Notes: generated from the letters alone by a model not told the origin. A stretch of DNA of 64,000 nt from Alcaligenes parafaecalis (GCF_026344135.1 NZ_JAPKNA010000003.1:124001-188000); one strand, 5' to 3'. Counted from the stretch's first letter, positions 51,195 to 60,951 are shown. Program-made: numbers and translations.

Positions 51195-53483
51195 TTAGCC
51201 GCGATTGGCTTGCAGTACGGTCAGTGCAGTCATATTGATAATGCGACGCACGGTAGAGCTGTAAGTCAGGATGTGCACCGGAGCATTAGCACCCATCAGG
51301 AAAGGACCAATAGCCACGTTGCTGCCTGCGGCGGTTTTCAGCAGGTTGTAGCTGATATTGCCTGCATCCACGTTCGGGCAGACCAGCAGATTGGCCGAGC
51401 CTTTCAGGGACGAGTTAGGCAAAGTACGGCTGCGCAGGGATTCGTCCAGCGCGCAGTCGGCGTGCATTTCGCCGTCTACTTGCAGGTCGGGTGCCTGTTC
51501 CTGAATCAGCTTCAGGGCTTCGCGCATCTTGGGGCCGGAAGCCGCTGAGTCCGAACCGAAGTTGGAGCGCGACAGCAAGGCAACCTTAGGCTCCAGGCTC
51601 AGTGTGCTCAACATGCGGGCCGCTTCAATCGTGTATTCGGCAATTTCCTGTGCGTTCGGGTCGTCGTTGACGTGGGTATCCGTCAAGGCAACCGTGCGCT
51701 CGCCCAAGAGCAGGATGTTCATGGCGGCGTACACGCTGGAGTTGGGCTTGCGGCCGATCATCTCGTCGATGTAACGCAGGTGGTTGTGGTAGGAGCCGAT
51801 CGTGCCGCAGATCATGCCATCGGCATCGCCCAGGTGCACCATGGTCGAGCCAATCAGAGTCAGGCGACGGCGCATTTCCACGCGAGCCATTTCCTTGCTG
51901 ATACCGCGACGGCACATTTTTTCCCAGTACGTTGTCCAGTACTGGTGGAAACGGTCGTCGGACTCGGGGTTGGTCACTTCCACATCCACGCCCAGACGCA
52001 GGCGCAGACCAAATTTCTTGATGCGGGACAGCAGCACGGCAGGGCGGCCAACCAGAATCGGGTGAGCCAGCTTCTCGTCCACAATCACTTGCACGGCACG
52101 CAGAACGCGTTCTTCTTCACCTTCGGTAAAGACGATGCGAGCCTTGCCGCCTTCGCGTACCAATTGCTTGGCCACCGCAAACACGGGCTTCATGAACGCG
52201 CCGGAGTGGTAGACGAACTGCTGCAACTTGGCGATGTAGCCTTCCAGGTCAGCGATAGGGCGGGTAGCCACACCTTCTTCCATGGCGGCCTGGGCCACGG
52301 CAGGGGCGATACGCACGATCAGGCGTGGATCGAATGGCTTGGGAATCAGGTAGTCGGGGCCAAAGCTCAGACCGTACCCACCGTAGGCAGCGGCCACGGC
52401 TTCGTCTTGCTCTTCTTCAGCCAGGGCGGCAATGGCGCGTGCAGCCGCTTTTTCCATGCCACGGGTAATGGTGGTCGCACCCACATCCAGCGCACCGCGG
52501 AAGATGTAAGGGAAGCACAGCACGTTATTGACCTGGTTCGGGAAGTCCGAACGGCCAGTTGCCATGATGACGTCATCGCGAGCGGCCTTGGCCACTTCAG
52601 GCAGAATTTCGGGGGTGGGGTTGGCCAGTGCCATCACAAAAGGACGGTCTGCCATTTTTTGCAGCATTTCAGCTTTCAGCACGCCACCGGCGGACAGACC
52701 CACGAACACGTCGGCATTTTCGATCACATCAGCCAGCTTGCGGGCTTCGGTTTCTTTGGCGAAACGGGCCAGTTCAGGCACTTGATGGCCGGGGCGACCT
52801 TTGTAGACCACGCCATCAATGTCGGTGACCCAGACGTTTTCTTCAGGCAGACCCATGTCCACCATCAAGTCCAGGCAAGCCAAAGCGGCTGCACCGGCAC
52901 CGGAGGTCACAACCTTGATCTTCTTGATGTCTTTGCCGACGACTTTCAGGCCGTTCAGGAAGGCAGCCGTCACACAAATGGCGGTACCGTGCTGATCGTC
53001 GTGGAAGACGGGGATATTCATGCGTGCGCGCAGCTTGCGCTCAACTTCAAAACACTCGGGTGCCTTGATGTCTTCCAGGTTGATGCCACCAAAAGTCGGC
53101 TCCAGACCGGCAATGATGTCGACCAGCTTGTCAGGGTCGGTTTCGTTGATCTCGATGTCGAACACGTCCAGACCAGCAAACTTCTTGAACAGAACGGCCT
53201 TGCCTTCCATCACGGGTTTGGAGGCCAGCGCGCCAATATTGCCCAGACCCAGCACTGCCGTACCGTTGGAGATCACACCCACCAGATTGCCACGGCCGGT
53301 GTAGCGGAAGGCATTTTGCGGGTCGATAACAATTTCTTCACAAGCGGCGGCTACACCGGGCGAATAAGCCAGGCCCAGATCGCGTTGGCTGACCAGGGGT
53401 TTGGTGGCGGCAATCGTCACTTTGCCGGGAATCGGGAACTCGTGATAATCCAGTGCAGCTTGTCGATCTACGGGTGAACTCAT
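51195..53483 (-). CDS. maeB: NADP-dependent malic enzyme with phosphotransacetylase-like domain
   Basis: This 762-residue enzyme decarboxylates malate to pyruvate, giving NADPH. The malic enzyme part (1-430) has AYSPGVAAACEEI, HDDQHGTAI and the nucleotide-binding VVTSGAGAAALACLDLM. The C-terminal part (about 440-760) resembles phosphate acetyltransferase and is usually regulatory. ATG at 53483 with AGAGGAA upstream is preferred over the longer frame. The divergent LysR gene at 53626 may control it. Confidence 0.93.
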   Translation of the reverse strand: MSSPVDRQAALDYHEFPIPGKVTIAATKPLVSQRDLGLAYSPGVAAACEEIVIDPQNAFRYTGRGNLVGVISNGTAVLGLGNIGALASKPVMEGKAVLFKKFAGLDVFDIEINETDPDKLVDIIAGLEPTFGGINLEDIKAPECFEVERKLRARMNIPVFHDDQHGTAICVTAAFLNGLKVVGKDIKKIKVVTSGAGAAALACLDLMVDMGLPEENVWVTDIDGVVYKGRPGHQVPELARFAKETEARKLADVIENADVFVGLSAGGVLKAEMLQKMADRPFVMALANPTPEILPEVAKAARDDVIMATGRSDFPNQVNNVLCFPYIFRGALDVGATTITRGMEKAAARAIAALAEEEQDEAVAAAYGGYGLSFGPDYLIPKPFDPRLIVRIAPAVAQAAMEEGVATRPIADLEGYIAKLQQFVYHSGAFMKPVFAVAKQLVREGGKARIVFTEGEEERVLRAVQVIVDEKLAHPILVGRPAVLLSRIKKFGLRLRLGVDVEVTNPESDDRFHQYWTTYWEKMCRRGISKEMARVEMRRRLTLIGSTMVHLGDADGMICGTIGSYHNHLRYIDEMIGRKPNSSVYAAMNILLLGERTVALTDTHVNDDPNAQEIAEYTIEAARMLSTLSLEPKVALLSRSNFGSDSAASGPKMREALKLIQEQAPDLQVDGEMHADCALDESLRSRTLPNSSLKGSANLLVCPNVDAGNISYNLLKTAAGSNVAIGPFLMGANAPVHILTYSSTVRRIINMTALTVLQANRG

Positions 53484-53625
53484 AGTTTCCTCTTGCTCAG
53501 GCGTCAAACAGGTGTTTGGTGGAATCTGGGAATGGCGTGGGAAGTAGGCACCAGCGCCGCTTTTCAACAAGTGTAGATAATTAAACAGGCCAGGGTATTA
53601 GGGCTTATTATTACCCCATTAGTAG

Positions 53626-54627
53626 ATGCTTATAGCTAGAGGCAAAGGCTTGGAAACAAACGATATCGCCCATAGGTTGGTGCAACGGCTGAAGCTGCGT
53701 CACCTGGCATTGCTGATCGAGATTGATCGCCTGGGTTCGCTCACCAAAGTGGCGGATTTGATGGCGATGAGCCAGCCTGCCGTCACCCAGGCACTGGCCG
53801 AGGTCGAGCAGGTCTTTGGCACTCCGCTGTTTCTGCGATCCTCCCGTGGCATGGAGGCAACACCGCAGGGGCAGATCGTGATTTCACGCGCTCGGGCCAT
53901 GGTGCAGGATATGGAGTTGTTGAGCCTGGACTTGCAGGCGCACAGCATGGGGCGGCAAGCCCATTTGCGTTTGGGCGTCATTCCTCTGGTGTCCGGCAAG
54001 CTGGTTTCCACCGCCTTGAGAGCCACTCGCCCCCAAGGGCAGGTCGTGTCTGTCAGCATTACCGAAGGACTGACAGAGACCCTGCTGGAACAACTGCGCG
54101 ATCACGCCCTGGATGCCGTAGTGGCCCGCAGTTCCCCCGAATTGAATATGAAAGGCCTGCGTCATGAGGCGCTATACGCGCAGCAACCGCGCCTGATTGC
54201 CAGTCGAGAACTGGCAGGTCGACTTGGGCGGCGCAAGCTGGACTGGTCACAACTGCAGGATCTGGACTGGATTTTAGGGCCGCGCAATACGCCGATGCGG
54301 CGGCAGGTGGCGAACTTGTTTTTACGGGCAGGTTTGCTGGAGCCAGTGCCCAGCGTGGAGACCTCGTCTCCCAAGCTGATCGGTGAGCTGATCGTGAACC
54401 ACCCTCGTGCGGTGTCTGTGGTGCCGACCGAAATTGCCGAGGAGCTGGTGCGCGTGTCCGGGGTGGCAATCGTGCCGTATTCCTTCGAGTGGGGCTTGTC
54501 GCCCATCGCCTTGTTTACGCGTGAGGCTGGCCCGCAGCGACCGGTGGATAAGCTGTTTGCCCAGGAGCTGAAACGGGTGTGTACGGACAAGACGGTGCCC
54601 TTGGAGCGGGGGGCTTTTTTCTACTAG
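53626..54627 (+). CDS. LysR-family transcriptional regulator
   Basis: This 333-residue regulator has its helix-turn-helix at about residues 35-75 (LTKVADLMAMSQPAVTQALAEVE) and a periplasmic-binding-like effector domain. The KLRHLALLIEID start resembles the GbpR-type subgroup. The ATG at 53626 gives an N-terminal tail of about 20 residues without strong SD support; a TTG at 53650 is possible. It diverges from maeB. A GGGTA/TACCC inverted repeat (53593-53597, 53612-53616) in the gap is a weak operator candidate. Confidence 0.85.
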   Translation: MLIARGKGLETNDIAHRLVQRLKLRHLALLIEIDRLGSLTKVADLMAMSQPAVTQALAEVEQVFGTPLFLRSSRGMEATPQGQIVISRARAMVQDMELLSLDLQAHSMGRQAHLRLGVIPLVSGKLVSTALRATRPQGQVVSVSITEGLTETLLEQLRDHALDAVVARSSPELNMKGLRHEALYAQQPRLIASRELAGRLGRRKLDWSQLQDLDWILGPRNTPMRRQVANLFLRAGLLEPVPSVETSSPKLIGELIVNHPRAVSVVPTEIAEELVRVSGVAIVPYSFEWGLSPIALFTREAGPQRPVDKLFAQELKRVCTDKTVPLERGAFFY

Positions 54628-54756
54628 TATCGTTCTGTCTGTTGCGGGCTAATTACTAGTGTCACATCGTGAATGCCCCATGCCGAGGGAGCCGGACGAG
54701 ATCTCGAAGCAGGATGTCATACCTGCCCAGGAAACCGAAGCAGCTCAATGGCAAGA

Positions 54757-54799
54757 ACCGCCCCCCGTTTTGATGTCCAGGAGTCTGGGAGGGGGCGGT
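54757..54799 (-). terminator. Possible terminator of the TRAP/aldehyde dehydrogenase operon
   Basis: ACCGCCCCC (54757-54765) pairs with GGGGGCGGT (54791-54799) across a 25-base loop. On the minus strand it is followed by TTCTTG, a weak tail. Nothing else is seen in 54628-54844. Confidence 0.45.
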
Positions 54800-54844
54800 G
54801 TACAGCAGCCTGCTTATTGATGCCTGGGCTATGCAAGCAGCGGC

Positions 54845-56329
54845 TTACTGATTGACATACCAGATCGCCTTGGTTTGCTGGTACTGATCCAGCGCCTCCA
54901 TTCCCTTGTCTTTGCCGCCAAAACCGGACAGTTTGAAGCCGCCAAAAGGAGCGGTGATGTCGCCTTCTGAAAAGCCATTCACCGAGACTGTGCCCGCTTT
55001 GATCTTGCGCGAGACACGTTGTGCTCGGCGCACATCAAGGGTGTAGATGGAGGCGGCCAGGCCGTATTGGGTATCGTTTGCCAAGGTGATCGCTTGCTCT
55101 TCTGTCTCGAAGGTAGTGACGGCCAGAACGGGGCCGAACACTTCTTCCTGGAACAGGCGGTCTTCCGGGGTAATGTGATCGAAGATAGTGGGTTCGATAT
55201 ACCAGCCACTGCCCAAGTCACTATGAATACGCCCGCCATGAACCAGCTTGGCATTTTTTCCGGGGTTTTCCAGAAAGCTGGCCACTTTTTCAAAGTGCGC
55301 TTTTTCTACCATCGGTCCGATAGACACATCCGGGTCCGTAGGCAAGCCCACTTTCCAGGAGCCTAGCCCCTGTTTGAGTTTTTGCAGCAGTGTGTCTTTC
55401 AGGCTGCTGTGTACGATCAGGCGGGAGCCGCAACTGCAGTTTTCGCTCATGTTCCAGAATGCGGCCGCCAGGATGGAGGGGACCGCTTCGTCCAGCAGGG
55501 CATCTTCAAAAACGACCTGCGGGCTTTTTCCACCGCATTCCAGCACGACTTCCTTCAGGTTGCTTTCTGCGGAGTATTTCAGGAACAGGCGACCCACTTC
55601 GGTGGAGCCGGTGAACGACACAATGTCCACGTCCTCGTGCCGTCCCAAAGGCTCCCCGACTTCCTCGCCTGTGCCGGTGATCAGGATCAGTGCCCCTGCG
55701 GGGATGCCTGCCTGATGTGCCAGCTGTGTCATGCGGTAGGCGCTAAGACTGGTCAGCTCGGACGGTTTCACAATGACCGAGTTGCCGCACACCAGAGCAG
55801 GAGCCACTTTCCAGGCGTACATCTGGGCCGGGAAGTTCCAGGGCAGGACGGCAGCCACCACCCCAATGGGTTCTTTTGTGATCAAGCCCAACGCGTCTGA
55901 GCCGGTTGGGGAAATGCGGCCAAAGCATTTATCAGCCGTTTCCGCATACCAGCTGAAGGTATCGATGGTGGCGGGCATGTCGGTGTTCAGGCATTCGGTG
56001 ATGGGTTTGCCTGCATCCACGCAATCGAGTGCGGCCAGTTCCTCGGCATGTTGCTCCAGCAAGGCCACCCACTTGAGCATGATCTTTTTACGTTCTGCCG
56101 GAGACAACTCAGACCACTCACCGGACTCAAAGCTTGTGCGTGCGGCAGCGACAGCCGCTTGTACATCAGAGGCTTGGCCAGCAGCGATTTTGCCAATCAC
56201 GGCCAGGTCGATAGGGCTGATGTTATCGAGCAGGGCCGAAGCCGTGGTTTGATGGCCCGGAATCAAATGGGAAGCGTGCAGCTTTCCGGCGCGGGCCAAT
56301 TCAAAGACAGTCTCTTTCTGCGTGGGCAT
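54845..56329 (-). CDS. NAD(P)-dependent aldehyde dehydrogenase
   Basis: This 494-residue aldehyde dehydrogenase has PWNFP (164-168), the cofactor segment FTGSTEVG, the general base Glu264 in LECGGK and the nucleophile Cys298 in NMSENC. It most resembles the PuuC-type enzymes that oxidise amino- or semialdehydes. It begins directly after the DapA-like gene, so it probably oxidises the aldehyde that the lyase makes, for example a 2-oxoglutarate semialdehyde. The substrate is an inference from the operon. Confidence 0.87.
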   Translation of the reverse strand: MPTQKETVFELARAGKLHASHLIPGHQTTASALLDNISPIDLAVIGKIAAGQASDVQAAVAAARTSFESGEWSELSPAERKKIMLKWVALLEQHAEELAALDCVDAGKPITECLNTDMPATIDTFSWYAETADKCFGRISPTGSDALGLITKEPIGVVAAVLPWNFPAQMYAWKVAPALVCGNSVIVKPSELTSLSAYRMTQLAHQAGIPAGALILITGTGEEVGEPLGRHEDVDIVSFTGSTEVGRLFLKYSAESNLKEVVLECGGKSPQVVFEDALLDEAVPSILAAAFWNMSENCSCGSRLIVHSSLKDTLLQKLKQGLGSWKVGLPTDPDVSIGPMVEKAHFEKVASFLENPGKNAKLVHGGRIHSDLGSGWYIEPTIFDHITPEDRLFQEEVFGPVLAVTTFETEEQAITLANDTQYGLAASIYTLDVRRAQRVSRKIKAGTVSVNGFSEGDITAPFGGFKLSGFGGKDKGMEALDQYQQTKAIWYVNQ

Positions 56330-57217
56330 TCAAGCCTCCTGTTCTACTTGGTAAGCGTTGATCTGGGCCAGGAAGTCGTCGCGTTCCTGCGCTTCGACCG
56401 GCAGCAGGGGCAAGCGCACCGAACCGACATCAATGCCGTGGCGCACGCAGCCCAGTTTGGCTTTCTGGTTGTAGTTGCCGGACTCCATGGCGGCAATGGC
56501 GGGCAGCATGGCTGCCATCATGCGACGTACGCTGTCCCAGTCCTCTTGCTCGGCTGCCTTGAGCATTTGAACCTGCTCGGCAGGAAACACATTGGCCCCG
56601 CCGCTGATCCAGCTGCGCACGCCCCAGAACAGGAAGTCGGCCGCTTGGTCATCGCAGCCGCAAACAACCTGGAAATCTGGCAGATTGGCATTGACCATGG
56701 CCACCACTCGGCTGAAGTTGCCGCTGCTTTCCTTGATGCCCACAATGTTTTTGACCTTGGCCAGTTCGTAGACGGATTCCAGCTCAATTTGTATGCCGAT
56801 GCGTGCCGGGAAGTTGTACATGACGATGGGCAGCGTGGTGGCTGCCGCCACTTCCTTGAAATAAGCCACCACCTCATTTTGACCCGGCAAACTGTAGGGT
56901 GTAGGGGACAGCATCAGGGCTTCGTAACCCAATTCTTCGGCTTCACGAATCCGGCTGATGGCTTCGGCAGGTGACATGGAGTTCACGCCGGCAATCAGTG
57001 TGGTGCGACCACGGCCGGTTTTGGCAACAATCTCCAGTACGCGGCGACGCTCCTGTGCGCTCAGCGCGTAGTATTCGCCTGTGGTTCCGCAGGCCACAAT
57101 TCCTCCTACGCCAGCTTCAATAAAACACTCGACCAGACGCTTCAGAGCGGCTTCATTTAACTGGTTGTTGGCGTCAAACGGGGTAACGATAGGAACGAGA
57201 ATGCCGTTCAGATTCAT
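56330..57217 (-). CDS. DapA-family lyase (dihydrodipicolinate synthase superfamily)
   Basis: This 295-residue barrel enzyme forms a Schiff base through Lys162 (GIKESSGN), with Tyr134 in MYNFP and GTTGE (44-48) for the carboxylate. It is unlikely to be the lysine-pathway DapA because it sits in a TRAP-transporter catabolic operon with a GntR regulator and aldehyde dehydrogenase. Relatives in such operons are keto-deoxy-sugar-acid dehydratases, N-acetylneuraminate lyases or pyrroline-hydroxycarboxylate deaminases. The SD GGAG precedes the ATG. Confidence 0.83.
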   Translation of the reverse strand: MNLNGILVPIVTPFDANNQLNEAALKRLVECFIEAGVGGIVACGTTGEYYALSAQERRRVLEIVAKTGRGRTTLIAGVNSMSPAEAISRIREAEELGYEALMLSPTPYSLPGQNEVVAYFKEVAAATTLPIVMYNFPARIGIQIELESVYELAKVKNIVGIKESSGNFSRVVAMVNANLPDFQVVCGCDDQAADFLFWGVRSWISGGANVFPAEQVQMLKAAEQEDWDSVRRMMAAMLPAIAAMESGNYNQKAKLGCVRHGIDVGSVRLPLLPVEAQERDDFLAQINAYQVEQEA

Positions 57218-57252
57218 GATGTCTCCAGATTATTAATAGTTGATCTATCGGT

Positions 57253-57903
57253 TTATTCAATGACTTTGCGGGTGAAGGCGCTGAGGTAAGCCATCAGCGT
57301 TTCAGATCCCTGCAAGGCCATGTCGGGATTTCCGTCCTGGATTCCTTCAGCCAGGGTCAAGTGGGCTTGAGCCCCGGCTTCCAGGTCACCTTCATATTGG
57401 TAGGCGTACCAGAATCGTCTGCACTGAACGATCATGGGGGTGACCGCCTGCACAGCGAAGGTGTTGCGACAGGCCTGGTGGATGACTTCGTCCAGATGCT
57501 GGTCGGCCAACATATAGGCGTCTATATCTTTGGCATTGGCGGCATCGACCATGGCCTGGGCGTGGCCGAGCAAGGTGCTGCGCTGGGCTGGGGTCGCCCA
57601 TCGGGCGGCCCCTTGCACAATCAAGCGCTCCAGAACCCGTCGCGTTTCAATCAGAGTCAGGTGTTCAGCCACACGGATTTCACTGACACGCAGACCACGG
57701 CGTGGCTGCTGCTCGATCAATCCCAGGGCCACCATACGCATCAGGGCTTCACGTAAGGGGGTGCGTCCCAAACCTGTCATTTCCACCAGATCACTTTCCA
57801 CAATGGCCTGACCAGGCTCCAGTTTGAGAGTGGCAATTAACTGCTCAATCGCTTGATAGGCGGTTTCAGCGGCACGAGAAGAAGGGGTGGGGGCGCTACT
57901 CAC
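57253..57903 (-). CDS. GntR-family regulator with FCD domain
   Basis: This 216-residue regulator has an N-terminal winged helix (about 10-75, LIEQQPRRGLRVSEI) and a C-terminal FCD ligand domain of the FadR group. The start is GTG at 57903 with GGAG upstream. It lies between dctM and the DapA-like gene, inside the operon that it probably regulates. Confidence 0.88.
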   Translation of the reverse strand: MSSAPTPSSRAAETAYQAIEQLIATLKLEPGQAIVESDLVEMTGLGRTPLREALMRMVALGLIEQQPRRGLRVSEIRVAEHLTLIETRRVLERLIVQGAARWATPAQRSTLLGHAQAMVDAANAKDIDAYMLADQHLDEVIHQACRNTFAVQAVTPMIVQCRRFWYAYQYEGDLEAGAQAHLTLAEGIQDGNPDMALQGSETLMAYLSAFTRKVIE

Positions 57904-57927
57904 AGAGACTCCAATATAAAAATGGCG

Positions 57928-59247
57928 TTAAAAGCCGGATACTTGCTGAGGCAGCCAGGTTGCAATCGCGGGGAACAGGGCGACGATCAACAAGGTCAGC
58001 AACTGGGCAAGAATAAACGGCACTACACCTCGACAAACTTGTCCGTATGTCATGTCTTTCGGGGCAATGGACAGGAGGTAGAAAATAGATGAAGCCAGGG
58101 GCGGTGTCAGATAACTGGTTTGAATGACAACAATCACCATGACGCCAAACCACAAGGGGTCTAGCCCGGTCGCCACAATAAAGGGCAGGAAAAGCGGAAC
58201 GCAAATGAGCACGTTCGCTGTCCAGTCCAGTACAAAGCCCAACAGAAATACGATGCCCAGAAACAGGATGATCGTACCTGTGCTGCCCAGCCCCAGATCG
58301 CTGGTGAGCATTTGCACCAGCTTGGCACCACCGTTGGCGGCAAAGGCACCGGTAAACATGGTACCTCCGGCCACAATCAGCATGATCATTGCCGTAATGC
58401 GCACCGTGATCCGCAAGGCTCCACTGAAGACTTCCCAGTTGAACTGACGGTAGAAAATACACAGAACAGCGGCGGCAGCAGCACCCAAGGCAGCGGCTTC
58501 GGTGGGGGAGGCTATCCCTTTCATCAACGAGCCCAGAACGGCGATGATCAGCAGCATCATGGGAACCAGACCACGCATCGTAATACTGATTTTTTCACCC
58601 AGGGGTCTGCGCATATCCTCGTCATCGGCGCGAGGCCCCAACTCAGGTTTGAGCGTAGTGGCGATCAGGATGTAAGCCACAAAGAGCGTGGTCATCAACA
58701 AGCCCGGAAAGAGCATGGCAGCAAACAGCTCGCCAACCGGAACCTGGGCCAGGGAAGCGTAGACCACCGCAACCACCGAGGGGGGAATCATGGTGCCCAG
58801 GGAGCCCCCGGCGCAGATCGTTCCCGCGATCAGCGAGTTGTTGTAGCGAAAGCGCTTCATGGCCGGGATGGCCATCAGCCCCACCATGATTTCTACCGCT
58901 CCAACCACACCTGCCGCAGCAGCAAAGGTGGCTGCCATGGCGATCGTGGCAATGGCCAGCCCGCCCGGCAGTCCGCCCAGCCAGAGCTGCATGGTGCGAA
59001 ACAGGCGTGCAGCAATGCCTGACCGCTCCAGCAGGGCCCCCATCAGGACGAACATGGGAATCGCTGACAGGATATGGTTGGTGGCCGCGCCGTACAAAGC
59101 GCCATACATCTGGTCAAAGACCATTGGGCCAAAGGCGTACCAACCGGCCAGAAAGGCGGGCAGGATCAACGCAAAAGCCACGGGCATGCCCTGAAAAATC
59201 AGCAGGAACAGCGCAGGGAACATCAGTCCGGCGATCCATAAATTCAT
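57928..59247 (-). CDS. dctM: TRAP transporter large permease (DctM)
   Basis: This 439-residue membrane subunit of the ion-transporter superfamily has about twelve helices. It has FLLIFQGMPVAFALILPAFL at the N-terminus and AGTICAGGSLGTMIPPSVVAVVY, the conserved GTLG-IPPS region. It uses an ion gradient to move the acid delivered by DctP. It overlaps dctQ by four bases. Confidence 0.92.
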   Translation of the reverse strand: MNLWIAGLMFPALFLLIFQGMPVAFALILPAFLAGWYAFGPMVFDQMYGALYGAATNHILSAIPMFVLMGALLERSGIAARLFRTMQLWLGGLPGGLAIATIAMAATFAAAAGVVGAVEIMVGLMAIPAMKRFRYNNSLIAGTICAGGSLGTMIPPSVVAVVYASLAQVPVGELFAAMLFPGLLMTTLFVAYILIATTLKPELGPRADDEDMRRPLGEKISITMRGLVPMMLLIIAVLGSLMKGIASPTEAAALGAAAAAVLCIFYRQFNWEVFSGALRITVRITAMIMLIVAGGTMFTGAFAANGGAKLVQMLTSDLGLGSTGTIILFLGIVFLLGFVLDWTANVLICVPLFLPFIVATGLDPLWFGVMVIVVIQTSYLTPPLASSIFYLLSIAPKDMTYGQVCRGVVPFILAQLLTLLIVALFPAIATWLPQQVSGF

Positions 59248-59765
59248 GGGTTCACCTCGACGTCAGCAGGGCTTTGTTCTTTGACTGCACAGCGCAGGCC
59301 ATGGGCAAGCAATTGCAAGGTAAAGGCAACCAGACCAATCGCAATGCAGGCGTAGAAGGGCCACATGACCGGCGCCCAGGGGCTGACCATTTCGACCTCG
59401 TTCAGCTTCCAGGCCATCCAGGCTTTGTGAATGCTGACTTTGCTTAAAACGGCAAAGAGGGGAAACAGCACCAGCAAATACAGGACCAGGTCTGAAATGT
59501 GAGCAAAGGACCTGGGCAAGTGCTTGCGAACCACATCAATGCTGATGTGTTCGTTCTGACGCATCACCCAGGCCATGCCCAGCAGAAAAATAGCACCATT
59601 CATCATGTAGGCCACATCAAAGGCCCAGACGGTAGGAGCATGAAGGACATAGCGGGCAAAGACTTCCCACACCATGGCAGCGACCAGGATTGCCGCTGCC
59701 ATTTCAGCCAGCCGAGAGCTTGCAAGGGCGATAAAGTCGATCAGTTTTGAAATAGGCTGCAGCAT
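59244..59765 (-). CDS. dctQ: TRAP transporter small permease (DctQ)
   Basis: This 173-residue protein has four predicted membrane helices and the family segment WEVFARYVLHAPTVWAFDVAYMMNGAIFLLGMAW. It bridges the large permease and the membrane. It lies between dctP (26 bp upstream) and dctM (overlapping). Confidence 0.91.
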   Translation of the reverse strand: MLQPISKLIDFIALASSRLAEMAAAILVAAMVWEVFARYVLHAPTVWAFDVAYMMNGAIFLLGMAWVMRQNEHISIDVVRKHLPRSFAHISDLVLYLLVLFPLFAVLSKVSIHKAWMAWKLNEVEMVSPWAPVMWPFYACIAIGLVAFTLQLLAHGLRCAVKEQSPADVEVNP

Positions 59766-59791
59766 GGCAGCTCTCCTTCAGAAAGTGGGAC

Positions 59792-60850
59792 TTAGTCTCG
59801 GATCAGGTAATTGCTTTCGCTGCGCCAACGGTTCAGGAAGTCATCGTAATCAGTCAGCAAGTTCTTCATGTAGTCGTTGCCGGACTGGGCTTGCGCATCG
59901 GCTTTCTTGTGTACCCAGTCATTACCGGCATCAGCCAATTGTTTGATGAAGGCCGGATCCAGGGTGATCACTTCATTGCGCCCTTGGCGATACTTTTCCA
60001 TGGCTTTGATATCGGCGTTGTAGAAGTAATCCAGAGATTGGTGGGTGGTCAGTTCGGCAGCGGCCTCGATCAGTTTTTGCAAATCGGCCGGTACCTTGTC
60101 CCAGGTTTCCTGCTTAAGGACGACTTCCCACATAAAGGTGGGTTGATGTACGCCAGGCACCACAATGTATTTGGCAGCCTGATGAAAGCCTTCGGGGGTG
60201 TTGGAGGAGGGGGTGGCCCATTCCACTGCATCGACCCCTTTGCGTTGCAGCAGGGTGTAGGTGTCGCCAGGAGGAACCACGGTGGGAACGGCACCGAAAT
60301 AATCTTTCATCACGTCGGCCCAGGCGCCGGAAGTGCGGTATTTCAGCCCTTTCAAGTCCTCTGCATTCCGAATAGGGGTGTTGGAGTGGGCCAGCACCTC
60401 GGTCGAACCCAGGCCGACAATCATGGTTTTGAGGCCGTTTTTGGAGCGCAGCTCCTGCAGCTTTTCCTTGCCACCACCTTCATACAGCCAGACACGATAG
60501 GCATCAGGCCCCATGCCGCCCGGATAGCCCGCAAAAATCGCATTGGCTGGATCCTGATTGACCAGGTAACTGGAGGTGGAGTGCCCAGCTTCCACGACGC
60601 CGGTTTCGACGGCTTCAAACACCTTGAGGGCAGGAACAATGACCCCCGCTCCAAAGGGCTGGATTTCAACCCGGTCACCTGTCATGAGCTTCACATTCTT
60701 TGCGAAACGCTCCAGGAAGTTCTGATAGAAGGGGGATCCTTCCGGTACGGAAGTGGGAACGCGCCAACTGATGTCAGCAGCCTGTACCGAGGCCATACCG
60801 CACAACAAAAACAAACCAGCAATTCGTGAAGCACCAAGTTTGGATTTCAT
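59792..60850 (-). CDS. dctP: TRAP transporter substrate-binding protein (DctP)
   Basis: This 352-residue periplasmic binding protein has a signal peptide ending VQA at about residue 24. The carboxylate-binding region includes RNAEDLKGLKYRTSGAWADV, with the arginine that usually holds the acid group, and DAVEWATPSSN. It is closest in style to the TakP-type keto-acid binders, which is an impression and not an alignment. It is first in the operon. The SD GGAGAC precedes the ATG. Confidence 0.9.
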   Translation of the reverse strand: MKSKLGASRIAGLFLLCGMASVQAADISWRVPTSVPEGSPFYQNFLERFAKNVKLMTGDRVEIQPFGAGVIVPALKVFEAVETGVVEAGHSTSSYLVNQDPANAIFAGYPGGMGPDAYRVWLYEGGGKEKLQELRSKNGLKTMIVGLGSTEVLAHSNTPIRNAEDLKGLKYRTSGAWADVMKDYFGAVPTVVPPGDTYTLLQRKGVDAVEWATPSSNTPEGFHQAAKYIVVPGVHQPTFMWEVVLKQETWDKVPADLQKLIEAAAELTTHQSLDYFYNADIKAMEKYRQGRNEVITLDPAFIKQLADAGNDWVHKKADAQAQSGNDYMKNLLTDYDDFLNRWRSESNYLIRD

Positions 60851-60922
60851 ATTTGTCTCCGGTGGTTTTTTTATAGTCCAGCTCTGTCATAGGCCTGTGG
60901 CTAGGGCGAGAGCATGGAAATC

Positions 60923-60951
60923 ATCTTAATATTTTATAAATATATTAACAA
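60923..60951 (-). promoter_or_regulatory. Promoter of the TRAP operon with inverted repeat
   Basis: On the minus strand TTGTTA (60951-60946) and TAAGAT (60928-60923) are 17 bases apart. A perfect seven-base inverted repeat, TTAATAT (60926-60932) and ATATTAA (60942-60948), spans the spacer and both hexamers. It is a good candidate operator for the GntR protein of the operon. Confidence 0.6.

Noticed and set aside
51672..53477. 601-codon open frame on the plus strand opposite maeB
   Set aside because: It is antisense to a complete malic enzyme gene, and its translation is His/Gly/Gln-rich and resembles no protein.
54673..54855. 60-codon ORF between the LysR gene and aldehyde dehydrogenase
   Set aside because: It overlaps the end of the aldehyde dehydrogenase gene and a GC-rich hairpin, with no SD or family likeness.
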